A stretch of 8,910 bases of DNA from Microcaldota archaeon (GTDB lineage Archaea; Micrarchaeota; Micrarchaeia; Micrarchaeales; Micrarchaeaceae), in assembly GCA_021850375.1 (NCBI GenBank), contig JAJZLZ010000035.1:1-8910 (forward strand), read 5' to 3'. Under the pieces are notes generated by a model, which saw nothing but the letters and a program-made list of their open reading frames with translations, made no database searches and was not told the DNA's origin. The translations under genes and the position numbers were made by a program. Every line of letters begins with the position of its first letter. Within the stretch, counting starts at the first letter, position 1. Shown piece by piece: positions 1 through 7,017 of the stretch.

Positions 1-171
1 AAGTATTACCACGCGACCTTTGGATTTTGCGCGCTCTACTGCGTGCTTTGCTATTTTGCGCGCCTTTAGCTCAAGGACCTTTGCTATGGCATTTGCGGCG
101 GAGTCGCTTATCTCGATGTCTGACTTCTTATCAACAAGCTTCTTAACAGACCCTTTTGAAATCTTATACAT
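1..171 (-). CDS. Archaeal histone, 3' part cut by the left edge
   Basis: This is a DNA-wrapping histone-fold protein that packages archaeal chromatin. The 57 visible residues start MYKISKGSVKKLV. They show helix 1 (about residues 4-17), loop 1 with the ISDSAA pattern (21-26), the long helix 2 (22-51, ending HAVERAKSKG) and the loop 2 start GRVVIL. They align along their length with HMfB-type histones (VSDDA..LAKILEEM..IA..AIKLARHAGRKTI). The usual RKT of loop 2 is RVV here. About 10-15 C-terminal residues (helix 3) lie beyond the edge. The start is the ATG at 171-169; a GTG at 189-187 in the same frame would add six residues and has GAGG upstream. The gene diverges from thioredoxin. A TATA-like box at 261-270 implies a leader of about 70 bases, which itself looks like a C/D box sRNA. 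Family assignment is secure; the exact start is not. Confidence 0.88.
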   Translation of the reverse strand, partial: MYKISKGSVKKLVDKKSDIEISDSAANAIAKVLELKARKIAKHAVERAKSKGRVVIL

Positions 172-182
172 TAAACCACTTT

Positions 183-239
183 TCAGCACTCAAGATCCTC
201 TTCACAGCAAACGCTCAGAAACTAAGCTCATCATATCTA
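183..239 (-). ncRNA. Candidate C/D box sRNA in the histone leader
   Basis: Read on the minus strand, the leader holds in order: an exact C box ATGATGA (234-228), 9 bases, a D' box CTGA (218-215), 9 bases, a C' box GTGAAGA (205-199, one mismatch), 12 bases (198-187), and a D box CTGA (186-183). Order, spacing and length (about 52 bases) match archaeal C/D sRNAs that guide 2'-O-methylation. The TATA-like box at 261-270 predicts a transcript start near 239, about five bases before the C box, as expected for such RNAs. By the D-box-plus-five rule the D guide would modify the C in CACUCAAGAUCC, and the D' guide the U in AAACUAAGC. I did not find these targets from memory. Weak points are a nearly absent terminal stem and the overlap with the histone leader. 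It could be a chance arrangement. Confidence 0.42.
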
Positions 240-260
240 ACTTAGCATTGCGATAACAAC

Positions 261-270
261 ACTTAAATAT
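261..270 (-). promoter_or_regulatory. TATA-like box for histone / leader RNA
   Basis: ATATTTAAGT on the minus strand is an AT-rich TATA-like element. Placing the start about 26 bases downstream of its centre gives a transcript beginning near 239, which serves both the candidate sRNA and the histone mRNA. Confidence 0.45.
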
Positions 271-318
271 GCTATTGTAAATACTGTGCATTAGCATCAA
301 CATCAAACATACAAATAG

Positions 319-327
319 GTTTTTATA
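319..327 (+). promoter_or_regulatory. TATA box of thioredoxin gene
   Basis: GTTTTTATAG spans 319-328, with an A-rich possible BRE just upstream. Transcription would start near 349, leaving a leader of about 12 bases that just includes the Shine-Dalgarno AGGTG at 350-354. Confidence 0.5.
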
Positions 328-360
328 GATTCATAATGAAATAGAAGATAGGTGTTAATC

Positions 361-681
361 ATGGCAGTTATCGATGTTGGGGATGCGGATTTTGAAAAGG
401 AGGTATTGAGATCAAAAGAGCCGGTTGTTGTTGACGTATGGGCAGAGTGGTGCGGACCGTGCAGAATGTACTCTCCTATAATAGATGAGGTATCAAAGGA
501 CCTTTCTGGTAAGATAAAATTTGTAAAGGTAAATGCAGACTTTAATGAGAAGATATCCACGAAGTACAACATAAGGAGCATACCTACGACCATGCTGTTT
601 GTTAACGGCGAGATGAAGGCGATTAACGTGGGCGCAGTTCCAAAAGAAGTACTAAAGAAGTGGATCAGCCAGAATATATAA
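361..681 (+). CDS. Thioredoxin
   Basis: This is a small cytoplasmic thiol-disulfide oxidoreductase that reduces protein disulfides, normally recharged by a thioredoxin reductase. The 106-residue product is full length for the family. It carries the redox motif WCGPC (residues 30-34), the buried aspartate at 25 in the VDVWAEW strand, and the cis-proline loop IPTT (P75), followed by the FVNGE strand and the C-terminal helix. I chose the ATG at 361 because AGGTG (350-354) sits six bases ahead of it. A GTG at 352 would add three residues but falls inside that site. The stop is 30 bases ahead of the preferred hisS start. The hisS TATA-like box lies on its last codons, so the two may be transcribed separately or together. 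The in vivo partner cannot be read from the window. Confidence 0.95.
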   Translation: MAVIDVGDADFEKEVLRSKEPVVVDVWAEWCGPCRMYSPIIDEVSKDLSGKIKFVKVNADFNEKISTKYNIRSIPTTMLFVNGEMKAINVGAVPKEVLKKWISQNI

Positions 682-682
682 G
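673..682 (+). promoter_or_regulatory. Possible TATA box of hisS inside the thioredoxin 3' end
   Basis: AATATATAAG overlaps the thioredoxin stop codon. Its predicted start (about 704-707) is only a few bases before the ATG at 711. That fits an almost leaderless hisS mRNA and the absence of any Shine-Dalgarno site there. Confidence 0.35.
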
Positions 683-710
683 GTATAATTTGTATTTTAG
701 TTGCATTCCA

Positions 711-1988
711 ATGCCCGATATGTCTCTGCCGCGCGGAACGCGCGATTTGATGCCAAATGAGGCCTTCTTTAGAACTGTGCTTATAGAGAAGATTGAACGG
801 ATATTTAGGCTGTATGGCTTTCTTGTTATAGATACGCCAATGCTAGAGAAGCTTGACGTGCTCAAAGCTAAGGGAGGCATCGGAGATGATGCTAAGCTGA
901 TATTTGAGATTAAAGATGATGACTGCGGTTTGAGATATGACCAGACGCTCTCTCTTGCAAGGTATATGGTAATGCATAATGAGATGCCGCTCCCGTTCAA
1001 ACGCTACTCGATAGGGCGAGTATGGAGGCGGGAGGAGCCGCAGAAGATGCGCTATAGGGAGTTTATGCAGGCAGATATTGACATTGTTGGAGGGGACGAA
1101 GTAAAGGCGGACGCCGAAGTGATTGCTGCCGGTTGCTCTATATTTGATGCCATCGGAATTGGATATAGGGTTGACATAAACAACAGGGCTATGACCGACG
1201 AGCTCTTTAAAAAGCTCGGAGTAAACGACTCCTTGGTTGCTCAGGCTATGCGAACTTTGGACAAGCTTGACAAAATTGGCGGCGATAAGGTAGCAGAGCA
1301 GCTTGTGTTAATAGGCATACAAAAAGACATCGTGGAGAAAATAATGCTTATAATAAATTCGAACAGCACAAACGCTGATACGCTTTCAAAAATAGATAAT
1401 ATATTAGGCCATAAAAAATACAGCTCGCAGCTAAATGAGACAATAGATTTAATAAAACAGTACGGCATAACAGGCAATATAGTAATAAGCCCATGGGTTA
1501 TGAGGGGCATAGACTACTATACGGGTATAGTATTTGAGATACGGCTTCAAAATGGCAGTTACAATACCTCTGCATTGGGAGCAGGAGGAAGATACGATAG
1601 CTTAATTGGAGCCCTTGGAAGCAAGAGCATGCCGGCAGTGGGCATGGGAATTGGACTTAACAGGCTGCTTGACATACTTGAATATTCTAACTCCCCAGAA
1701 TACGGATTTACGCGCGTTTTAGTGGTGCCGATAAAGCAAGAGCACTACACATACGCCTTATCAGTTGCTAAATCATTAAGATCTGCAGGGGTAGAGACAG
1801 ACATTGCAATATCAAGCCGCAACCTCAAAAATCAGCTCTCATATGCATCAGCAATAAAAGTTGGCCACGTAATAATAGTTGGGGATAGCGAAGTTAGGGA
1901 CAAGAAATTGATGTTCAGAGACATGTCCAACGGAAGTGAAAACCTTATCAGCATTGATGAGGCAATAGCCTTAATAAAGGGCAATTAG
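711..1988 (+). CDS. hisS: Histidyl-tRNA synthetase
   Basis: This class II aminoacyl-tRNA synthetase joins histidine to tRNA-His in the cytoplasm. From the ATG at 711 it has 425 residues, the normal length. In order it shows the N-terminal PRGTRD signature (about 7-12), motif 2 with its arginine and glutamates (RVWRREEP through FMQADIDI, about 103-125), the HisRS-specific RGIDYYTG loop (from about 265) whose arginine acts in histidine activation, GAGGRYDSL (about 290-298), motif 3 GMGIGLNRL (about 311-319), and a C-terminal anticodon-binding domain (about 334-420). The ATG at 720, giving MSLPRGTRD, matches many homologues equally well. The frame is open upstream to 660, but that would overlap thioredoxin. 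There is no Shine-Dalgarno site, so leaderless translation is likely. The next gene begins eight bases after the stop. All catalytic motifs are intact. Confidence 0.97.
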   Translation: MPDMSLPRGTRDLMPNEAFFRTVLIEKIERIFRLYGFLVIDTPMLEKLDVLKAKGGIGDDAKLIFEIKDDDCGLRYDQTLSLARYMVMHNEMPLPFKRYSIGRVWRREEPQKMRYREFMQADIDIVGGDEVKADAEVIAAGCSIFDAIGIGYRVDINNRAMTDELFKKLGVNDSLVAQAMRTLDKLDKIGGDKVAEQLVLIGIQKDIVEKIMLIINSNSTNADTLSKIDNILGHKKYSSQLNETIDLIKQYGITGNIVISPWVMRGIDYYTGIVFEIRLQNGSYNTSALGAGGRYDSLIGALGSKSMPAVGMGIGLNRLLDILEYSNSPEYGFTRVLVVPIKQEHYTYALSVAKSLRSAGVETDIAISSRNLKNQLSYASAIKVGHVIIVGDSEVRDKKLMFRDMSNGSENLISIDEAIALIKGN

Positions 1989-1996
1989 GTAATTTT

Positions 1997-2512
1997 ATGG
2001 CACGCTCGGAATTGGACAGAATTACGGAAGAAAAGATAGCAAAGGGAGGCGTTCTGGTGTTGCTATATTTTGACATGAGGCATCAAGACAAAGAGAAGCT
2101 GCAGCCCCTTATGGCCGATTTAATAAACGAGCGACTTTTAAAAGAGCCAGGAATAGTATATTGCTACGGATCAATCGAAGAGCCTATAAAAGACAAAGAT
2201 AGCTATGTAACCAGCGGGATACTAACTGTTCTTGTAGATAGCTTTAGGCCGCTAGTCAATATAATGTTCAAATATGCCCCTGCAGGCATTGAGATACTAA
2301 AGCCAACCCGCGAGATACCAATGCGCCTATCTGATCTGCACTCTATTCTAATGGACATATCAAACATGTCAATCGACTACTCCAGATACATCCTTGAGAG
2401 AGTGATGAAACAAGAGGATGTGGAAGCTATAAAAGAGCACATATCAGACAGGGAGAAATTGGGCAAGAAGCTTTTAGAGCAGGCAAACGACCACAAGAAA
2501 CCCGAAAAATAG
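1997..2512 (+). CDS. Conserved-looking archaeal protein, ferredoxin-like fold
   Basis: I do not recognise a named family with certainty. The 171-residue protein has no signal peptide or membrane segment. Its predicted order is strand (GGVLVLLYFDM, from 17), helix (about 32-50), strand (GIVYCYGSI, 52-60), strand (SGILTVLVDS, 73-82), helix (84-93), strand (GIEILKP, 97-103). That is the βαββαβ pattern of a ferredoxin-like or ACT-like domain. A helical part with LSDLHSILMDIS follows (about 111-135), then a charged lysine-rich tail. The start is supported by AGGT seven bases ahead of the ATG, and the gene lies eight bases after hisS, so co-transcription is likely. A small-molecule or protein interaction role is possible by fold alone; the function is unknown. 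Confidence 0.85.
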   Translation: MARSELDRITEEKIAKGGVLVLLYFDMRHQDKEKLQPLMADLINERLLKEPGIVYCYGSIEEPIKDKDSYVTSGILTVLVDSFRPLVNIMFKYAPAGIEILKPTREIPMRLSDLHSILMDISNMSIDYSRYILERVMKQEDVEAIKEHISDREKLGKKLLEQANDHKKPEK

Positions 2513-2525
2513 AAACTGTCTCAGA

Positions 2526-2538
2526 TTTTATATTTTTT
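2526..2538 (+). terminator. T-rich terminator candidate after the hisS run
   Basis: TTTTATATTTTTT lies 13 bases after the last stop codon of the plus-strand run. Archaeal termination typically uses such T tracts without a strong hairpin, and none is seen here. Confidence 0.45.
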
Positions 2539-2719
2539 AGCTCAACTTACATGCATGCTTAGAAGACATGAATAATACTTGAATTTAGGCATAATTGCAA
2601 TAATATTTTTGCTTTCCATATAAAGAATTGAAACCGCCATCTAAATTTATCAGAAGCGCAAGTAATGAACCTATGCCAATTTAGCAACTCGCATGGCCGG
2701 CAACAAATTTTAATACATA

Positions 2720-2793
2720 TGCCCTTGCCGGGATTTGAACCCGGATCACAGGCTCCGCAAGCCCGCGTTCTATCCAAGTTATACTACAAGGGC
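2720..2793 (-). tRNA. tRNA-Arg, anticodon GCG
   Basis: The minus strand folds as a tRNA of 73 bases plus an A discriminator at 2720. The acceptor stem GCCCTTG/CAAGGGC is perfect. The anticodon stem CGGGC/GCCTG has one G-U pair, the loop TTGCGGA gives anticodon GCG (reads CGC), and the T arm is CCGGG-TTCAAAT-CCCGG. A20 after G18-G19 and C35 are the known arginine identity bases. A15 and U48 can form the Levitt pair. CCA is not encoded and there is no intron. In the standard register the D stem has an A12-A23 mismatch beside a U13-G22 wobble, which is odd. The gene lies between convergent transcription of the hisS run and the 3' end of the ATPase operon, with its own TATA box. Confidence 0.95.
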
Positions 2794-2815
2794 GTGCTAT
2801 TAATTTGTACTAAGA

Positions 2816-2825
2816 CTATAAAAAG
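2816..2825 (-). promoter_or_regulatory. TATA box of tRNA-Arg
   Basis: CTTTTTATAG on the minus strand is centred about 27 bases before the mature tRNA 5' end, so the transcript would begin within a few bases of 2795. Its T-run might also help stop transcripts of the ATPase operon, whose last stop codon is 40 bases upstream. Confidence 0.6.
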
Positions 2826-2864
2826 CCTTTGAGGAATTTTAAACAAATGCTGCGAATCCTAACA

Positions 2865-5075
2865 TTATTTGATTTCTAAATTGCCATCGATAATTGTTAT
2901 GGTCGCATTTTTAAAAAACGAAAACTTCTTCTCGCATAAAATCCTGTTTTTTTGATTGACAAGCTGGAGTATATGTTCTCTTCCTCTCATTACAGATATT
3001 ACAGCAGTTTTTAACGCTCCTATATCAATAACTTCTATACATTCAGACAGATATAATATCTTTAACTTAAACCCGTGCGCCTTTTCATGCACGTCGACAT
3101 TTAGATTTAGCATAAAATTCTCAGGATTTTCAGTATTTGCATCTTTACTGTCTAATTCAACAAGGCTGTTGAATTTAAAATCGTTTGTGTTAATAAATAC
3201 GGTCGCCTGCTGAATCTGGGCGCCATTCTCTTTTATAACCGCACTAAATGCACATACGCGAGAATCTAGTGTCTTTAGCTTCCTAGCGACCTCTTCTGAA
3301 TCATTCTGGTTAAATATCAATTCTTTGGATGCAAGATATGCCAAGTCGGGAGACTGCCTCATGTAGAATTTTATCTGGCACAGCCTTCTTATACCCGACT
3401 CTATATCGCTGATGTTGTGGGATAATAACATAAGTGAAATTCCACGTTTTCTAAAATCCTGTATGCGCTGCTTTATATCGATAACTGCGGGAGACGTTTC
3501 TTCCTTGAATATGACCTGCGCCTCCTCGACGCATATAAGCATCCTAAGGCTAGCATCGCCGTTCGTATCAAAATTTGTTGCCATGGAATAGAGCTGGTTT
3601 AAAATAAGGGCATATACGAAAGGCTTTACTGAAAGGCCTGCAGCAGACATATCAAAAACAGCACCTTTCTTTAATATATCCTCAAATTTTACACCCTCCT
3701 TGCTTGAATACCTAAAATCTTTCAGTATTACGCGTAGGCTTTCAAGCGCCGATTTTATATTTTCTCCATGTTTGGTATACTTTACTCCAGCCGATGTGCG
3801 CTTGCCATGGTTATCTATGATGGCATCTTCTATCGCATTAAAGACGGCTATGGGGTCAGGTTCAGGCTCCATTGAATATATGTTCTTAAATGCCTTGAGC
3901 ATGCACTTCTCCATAGGCCTTCGAAAAGGCCCTGCGTCGGATGCGGAGGATAATACGGTGGCTAGGTCTTGGTAAAACCTGTCTCTATTTGCGCCATTTG
4001 CGCACCTAAAGAAATTTATTTTATTTTCATCGTTAAACATTTTAAATAGCGCCATGTTGCTAGATATCGCAAACCTATTCCATTCGTCGGTCGGAGAGAG
4101 CACAAATATAGGCACATTATATTCCGAGCCTAACTGGCTTAGAATGGACATCGCTTCCATAGTCTTGCCTGAACCTGGAAGGCCTGTTATTAGCACCCCT
4201 AGGTTAAAAGAGGGGAGATTTATTTTTGCATGATGTGTGGTCTTCATAACACCATTGTTCAGTACGATTCCAACGTCAATTCCGCTATCATATGCGCGCA
4301 TAGGGGTTTGGAGAGTAAAATTTATCTTATTTGGCCCCTGTATGCTAATCATTTTTGATATGTCCCTTGATCCTAGCGGCAGTGCCCGCATTTCGAAGAA
4401 TGTTTCAATATCCCTTATCCCTTTTAAATGGCGCTTTAATGAGAGCACAACCATCCTGTTTTTAATATAGTCTAGTATTCTTGTATGCTCAGAGTCAAAA
4501 GCGATAAAAAATTTGTATATAAGGTTATTTGTGGTCATTGACAGCTTTATCGATTCCAGCATCTGCAAAAATATCGCACGCTCTTCTGATTTTTTATACA
4601 CCTCTCTATGCAAAGATCCACTACCTAGCATGCTTCTAATGTTTCCTATATTCCTTGTCTCTTTTACATCAAATCTGCCGAGCTGAGATTCTATATAGTT
4701 TTTAGATAATTCGAGCTCCTTTCCATTCACAGGGATGATTACTACGCACATGCGCCCATCCATAAAACCCTGGTCAAATATATCGTTAAAAAATGAATAT
4801 TCATCCGAATACGACCTATATCCGGATAAAATTTCAACAGATGATTCAAATATTTTAGCCCGCTGGGCTTGCTTAGAAATTTCAAGGCCATTTACATGTG
4901 ATAGAGACATTAAAATAGGCTGTTTGTTATCATTATTTGGCATTGAAATATAGGTTTCCATTTTGTAAAAGTCATATGTTATAATTAATGCTTGCTGCCC
5001 TATGCACTCTAATATCTGCTCCCCCAAATTAGTATTGTTTGGTATTGCATTAAATTTAAATAATTCGATATCCAT
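2865..5075 (-). CDS. HerA/VirB4-family ATPase, complete
   Basis: This 736-residue P-loop ATPase belongs to the HerA/FtsK superfamily, whose members form hexameric motors that move DNA or protein across membranes. Walker A is GLPGSGKT (298-305) with the lysine present. A VPIFVLSPTDEW strand-loop follows (322-333), then Walker B LICVEEAQ (513-520), and the sensor segment LMLLSHN (548-554), followed by an arginine-containing stretch RRLCQIKFYMRQ. Residues 1-230 resemble a VirB4-type N-terminal α/β domain (strands near 29-45 and 110-117, long helix 162-183). Residues 609-736 form a β-rich C-terminal extension that I cannot name. No membrane segment is evident, so it probably docks to membrane partners. 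The start is the ATG at 5075, with GTGAT overlapping the stop of the preceding small membrane gene; a TTG one codon upstream is less likely. Whether it drives conjugation, DNA import or secretion is not visible. Confidence 0.9.
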   Translation of the reverse strand: MDIELFKFNAIPNNTNLGEQILECIGQQALIITYDFYKMETYISMPNNDNKQPILMSLSHVNGLEISKQAQRAKIFESSVEILSGYRSYSDEYSFFNDIFDQGFMDGRMCVVIIPVNGKELELSKNYIESQLGRFDVKETRNIGNIRSMLGSGSLHREVYKKSEERAIFLQMLESIKLSMTTNNLIYKFFIAFDSEHTRILDYIKNRMVVLSLKRHLKGIRDIETFFEMRALPLGSRDISKMISIQGPNKINFTLQTPMRAYDSGIDVGIVLNNGVMKTTHHAKINLPSFNLGVLITGLPGSGKTMEAMSILSQLGSEYNVPIFVLSPTDEWNRFAISSNMALFKMFNDENKINFFRCANGANRDRFYQDLATVLSSASDAGPFRRPMEKCMLKAFKNIYSMEPEPDPIAVFNAIEDAIIDNHGKRTSAGVKYTKHGENIKSALESLRVILKDFRYSSKEGVKFEDILKKGAVFDMSAAGLSVKPFVYALILNQLYSMATNFDTNGDASLRMLICVEEAQVIFKEETSPAVIDIKQRIQDFRKRGISLMLLSHNISDIESGIRRLCQIKFYMRQSPDLAYLASKELIFNQNDSEEVARKLKTLDSRVCAFSAVIKENGAQIQQATVFINTNDFKFNSLVELDSKDANTENPENFMLNLNVDVHEKAHGFKLKILYLSECIEVIDIGALKTAVISVMRGREHILQLVNQKNRILCEKKFSFFKNATITIIDGNLEIK

Positions 5076-5079
5076 CAAA

Positions 5080-5379
5080 TCACATAATGGCCACTAAAAA
5101 AAGCCCGATTAGGCAGGCACAGAGAACAATTGTATGTATTCTACAATTTTTGCTTATGTACGGCCTAAAATAATTTAAAGTTAGCATCGATGACGCAAAA
5201 AGCACAATTAAAATTGCGGGCAGTGCCGATATTTTTAATTTTAATGCAACAGCAATGATCGCACATAAGGTGCTAATTGAAGCTGAAATCGCAGCATAGG
5301 AATAATTAAACGCCTCTGATCTGTAAAACTTTTTAATGTTTTCCATTTGCAAAACCCATAATTTTGGCAAAATGCGCAT
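5080..5379 (-). CDS. Small three-helix membrane protein
   Basis: This is a 99-residue hydrophobic protein, or 88 residues if translation starts at the second ATG (5346), where MENIKKFYRSEAF gives a charged N terminus. Three hydrophobic segments follow in 88-residue numbering: about 18-36, 39-60 and 71-88. They are separated by short loops with lysines and arginines (KLK; RPYISKNCR). No family is recognised from sequence. Its stop lies four bases ahead of the start of the large ATPase. In type IV secretion operons a small membrane protein, VirB3, sits just before VirB4, so a VirB3-like anchor for the ATPase is a reasonable inference. VirB3 usually has two segments, so a pilin-like or CedA1-like part is an alternative. 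Neither start has a good Shine-Dalgarno site. An AT-rich stretch just upstream (5380-5396) could be a weak internal promoter. Confidence 0.75.
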   Translation of the reverse strand: MRILPKLWVLQMENIKKFYRSEAFNYSYAAISASISTLCAIIAVALKLKISALPAILIVLFASSMLTLNYFRPYISKNCRIHTIVLCACLIGLFLVAIM

Positions 5380-5404
5380 TTTAAATCTAAATTAAATCAG
5401 CCAG

Positions 5405-6361
5405 TTACCTTATTACTTCAGCAGATTTGCACAAAAACAAAAGTCTCAGACCTGCGCATTCGCAAATTATTTTATCTGCCATTTCCCTTTTACCCATGCT
5501 AGTCACTATTTTAATTTTTCCTTTTTCAAAACTTGCGCATTTTTCTATGTCTATTGAGCCGTTTTTTTCAATAACAATATTGTTTTGCTGAATAAAATCA
5601 TCTGTATTTTTTAAAATTTTCATTGACCCAAAATTTATTGCATTCTCATAAGCAACACTCAATGCAAGCGCTTGCTCTGATGCTTTTTTGCATAAGAATA
5701 CATTTGAATTAAAGCAAATAGCTTCAAAATTTTTGATTTTATATGCTATTGAAAACTCGTCTATCACAAATTTTTTGCTTTTACAAATGACATCTTTAAT
5801 TTGCCCGTATTCACATAAGATTTTAGGGCTTATCTTAAGCCTGTCAAACTTTGATACTGCATCATCAAGCAATTGCTGTAGCGCTCTGTCTCTTTTTGCC
5901 AAATTATCTAAATTTTCATTGTGCAAATAAAATATTACATCTCTTTTGCTGCTAAGTCTCTTTGCAGCGTCTGCTATCGCGGCAAATGCAAGGACACAGC
6001 AAATTAACAGTATATAATTTGAAAACTCGCCAAAATATAAGATATAAAAGTATGAAAATGACCCGTCATACGACAATCTGAGTCTATTTATGCCAATAGA
6101 AAGAGGGGCGGATGCATTAAAATATCCCGATCGGCTGGTCTGCCCATTGTATAGATATTTGTTATTTAGTACAATCTCAAATGCCCCGTCTGTAAGCAAC
6201 TTATTTTTATAAAATACGCTTGCTGTTATATCTTTGTTTTGATTTGCCTTTAGTCCGTGCACGCACATAATATTGCAATTAAAATTCAATGCTGCCGGCA
6301 CCGCATAGACCATTACAAGCAGTATAATTAATGATAATGAGGATAACTTATATAGCTCCAT
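5405..6361 (-). CDS. Membrane-anchored protein with outside domain and Cys-rich inside domain
   Basis: This 318-residue protein is not recognised. It begins with a signal-like hydrophobic stretch (about 8-26). A predicted outside domain of about 85 residues follows (27-112), rich in strands and asparagine, with the pattern of an Ig-like or CARDB-like β-sandwich (KDITASVFYKNK ... GYFNAS ... INRLRLSYDG) and a C29-x3-C33 pair. A second membrane segment spans 115-132 (ILLICCVLAFAAIADA). The rest (133-318) is a charged, probably cytoplasmic α/β domain with eight cysteines (183, 193, 216, 224, 275, 300, 302, 311), unusually many. The start has AGGT six bases ahead, and the preceding gene ends eight bases upstream. 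Sequence here is very AT-rich (22-32% GC in four hand-counted 60-base lines). It may link the ATPases to an external partner. A metal or redox site in the inner domain is conceivable but unproven. Confidence 0.82.
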   Translation of the reverse strand: MELYKLSSLSLIILLVMVYAVPAALNFNCNIMCVHGLKANQNKDITASVFYKNKLLTDGAFEIVLNNKYLYNGQTSRSGYFNASAPLSIGINRLRLSYDGSFSYFYILYFGEFSNYILLICCVLAFAAIADAAKRLSSKRDVIFYLHNENLDNLAKRDRALQQLLDDAVSKFDRLKISPKILCEYGQIKDVICKSKKFVIDEFSIAYKIKNFEAICFNSNVFLCKKASEQALALSVAYENAINFGSMKILKNTDDFIQQNNIVIEKNGSIDIEKCASFEKGKIKIVTSMGKREMADKIICECAGLRLLFLCKSAEVIR

Positions 6362-6369
6362 ATAAAAAC

Positions 6370-7017
6370 CTAGATATTTTTGCTTTGCTGGGCCGCCAGT
6401 ATGCGCTCAACATTCAATATTAATTTGTTGTCAATACCAGTAGCGTCTGAAACGCTAATCCCTTCAGAGCGCATCCTGCCCGAAACATATTTTAATATCT
6501 GGCGTGAAAAGTCCTTTAAAATTTCAATTTCAATTGAACGCTTTGCATCTTGTTCGTCTTTTAAATTTACCTCTTTGAAAAGCGATGCATTCATCTTTGA
6601 CAATTGATCAATTCTAGCTATCAGCAGTTCGGGATTTGATACTGCAGGGAGAGAGCATATTTCTGGCGCTATGTAATCAGATAAAAATAAGTTTAAGCAT
6701 TTAAACATGCTCGTTTGAAAGATGCTGTATGCATTGTTTATTTGCTCTAAGAGCGCAATTAGCTTTAAAAGATTTATGGCATAGTCGCGTTTTAAATTTT
6801 CGCTTTGCTCATATGAGAGTTTAATCTTATCTGAAAAAAATAAAACAATGGTTTTTGGACCGCCAAGTGCGCATTCTATAGAAGTTCCGGTAGAAAGTAT
6901 TTTTATATGCTCTACATTACAAAGCATATTTTCCAGCGTTTTTATGTCCACAATCAGCCTTGCATCAATTACTATAATGCCCATGATGGGATCTGTGGGC
7001 TTATTTTTCATATGCAT
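6370..7017 (-). CDS. Unrecognised soluble protein of the ATPase operon
   Basis: This protein has about 215 residues and no family that I can name. The N-terminal part (to about 75) alternates strands and helices (GIIVIDARLIVD; IKILSTG; KTIVLFFSDKIKLS), and the remainder is mostly helical (about 78-115 and 130-214) and ends in a polar tail. It has no signal peptide or membrane segment, so it is likely cytoplasmic. The start is uncertain: ATG at 7017, ATG at 7011 (with GTTGAT just ahead) and ATG at 6984 share the frame. The first two overlap the 3' end of the VirB4 ATPase gene, which suggests coupled translation. Its place between an ATPase and a membrane protein suggests an accessory or adaptor role in the same machine. 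This is inference from position only. Confidence 0.78.
   Translation of the reverse strand: MHMKNKPTDPIMGIIVIDARLIVDIKTLENMLCNVEHIKILSTGTSIECALGGPKTIVLFFSDKIKLSYEQSENLKRDYAINLLKLIALLEQINNAYSIFQTSMFKCLNLFLSDYIAPEICSLPAVSNPELLIARIDQLSKMNASLFKEVNLKDEQDAKRSIEIEILKDFSRQILKYVSGRMRSEGISVSDATGIDNKLILNVERILAAQQSKNI

Noticed and set aside
202..234. Ten-codon reading frame (ATGATGAGC to TGA) in the histone leader
   Set aside because: Very short, no ribosome site, and its bases are better explained by the C/D box arrangement.
20..256. 78-codon plus-strand frame at the left edge
   Set aside because: It is antisense to the histone, whose residues align with known archaeal histones.
885..940. GATGATG and CTGA motifs resembling C/D boxes on the plus strand
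   Set aside because: They lie inside conserved hisS coding sequence, and the boxes do not form a complete, well-spaced set.
2617..2626. CTTTATATGG on the minus strand as a promoter
   Set aside because: Nothing but a 16-codon frame follows, and no RNA structure was seen downstream.
2559..2777. 72-codon minus-strand frame ending in the spacer before tRNA-Arg
   Set aside because: It runs through the tRNA gene, lacks a ribosome site, and its product shows no recognisable pattern.
2720..2864. tRNA-Arg as an integration site for the ATPase block
   Set aside because: The block lies on the 5' side of the tRNA, no repeat of the tRNA 3' end was seen elsewhere in the window, and no integrase is present.
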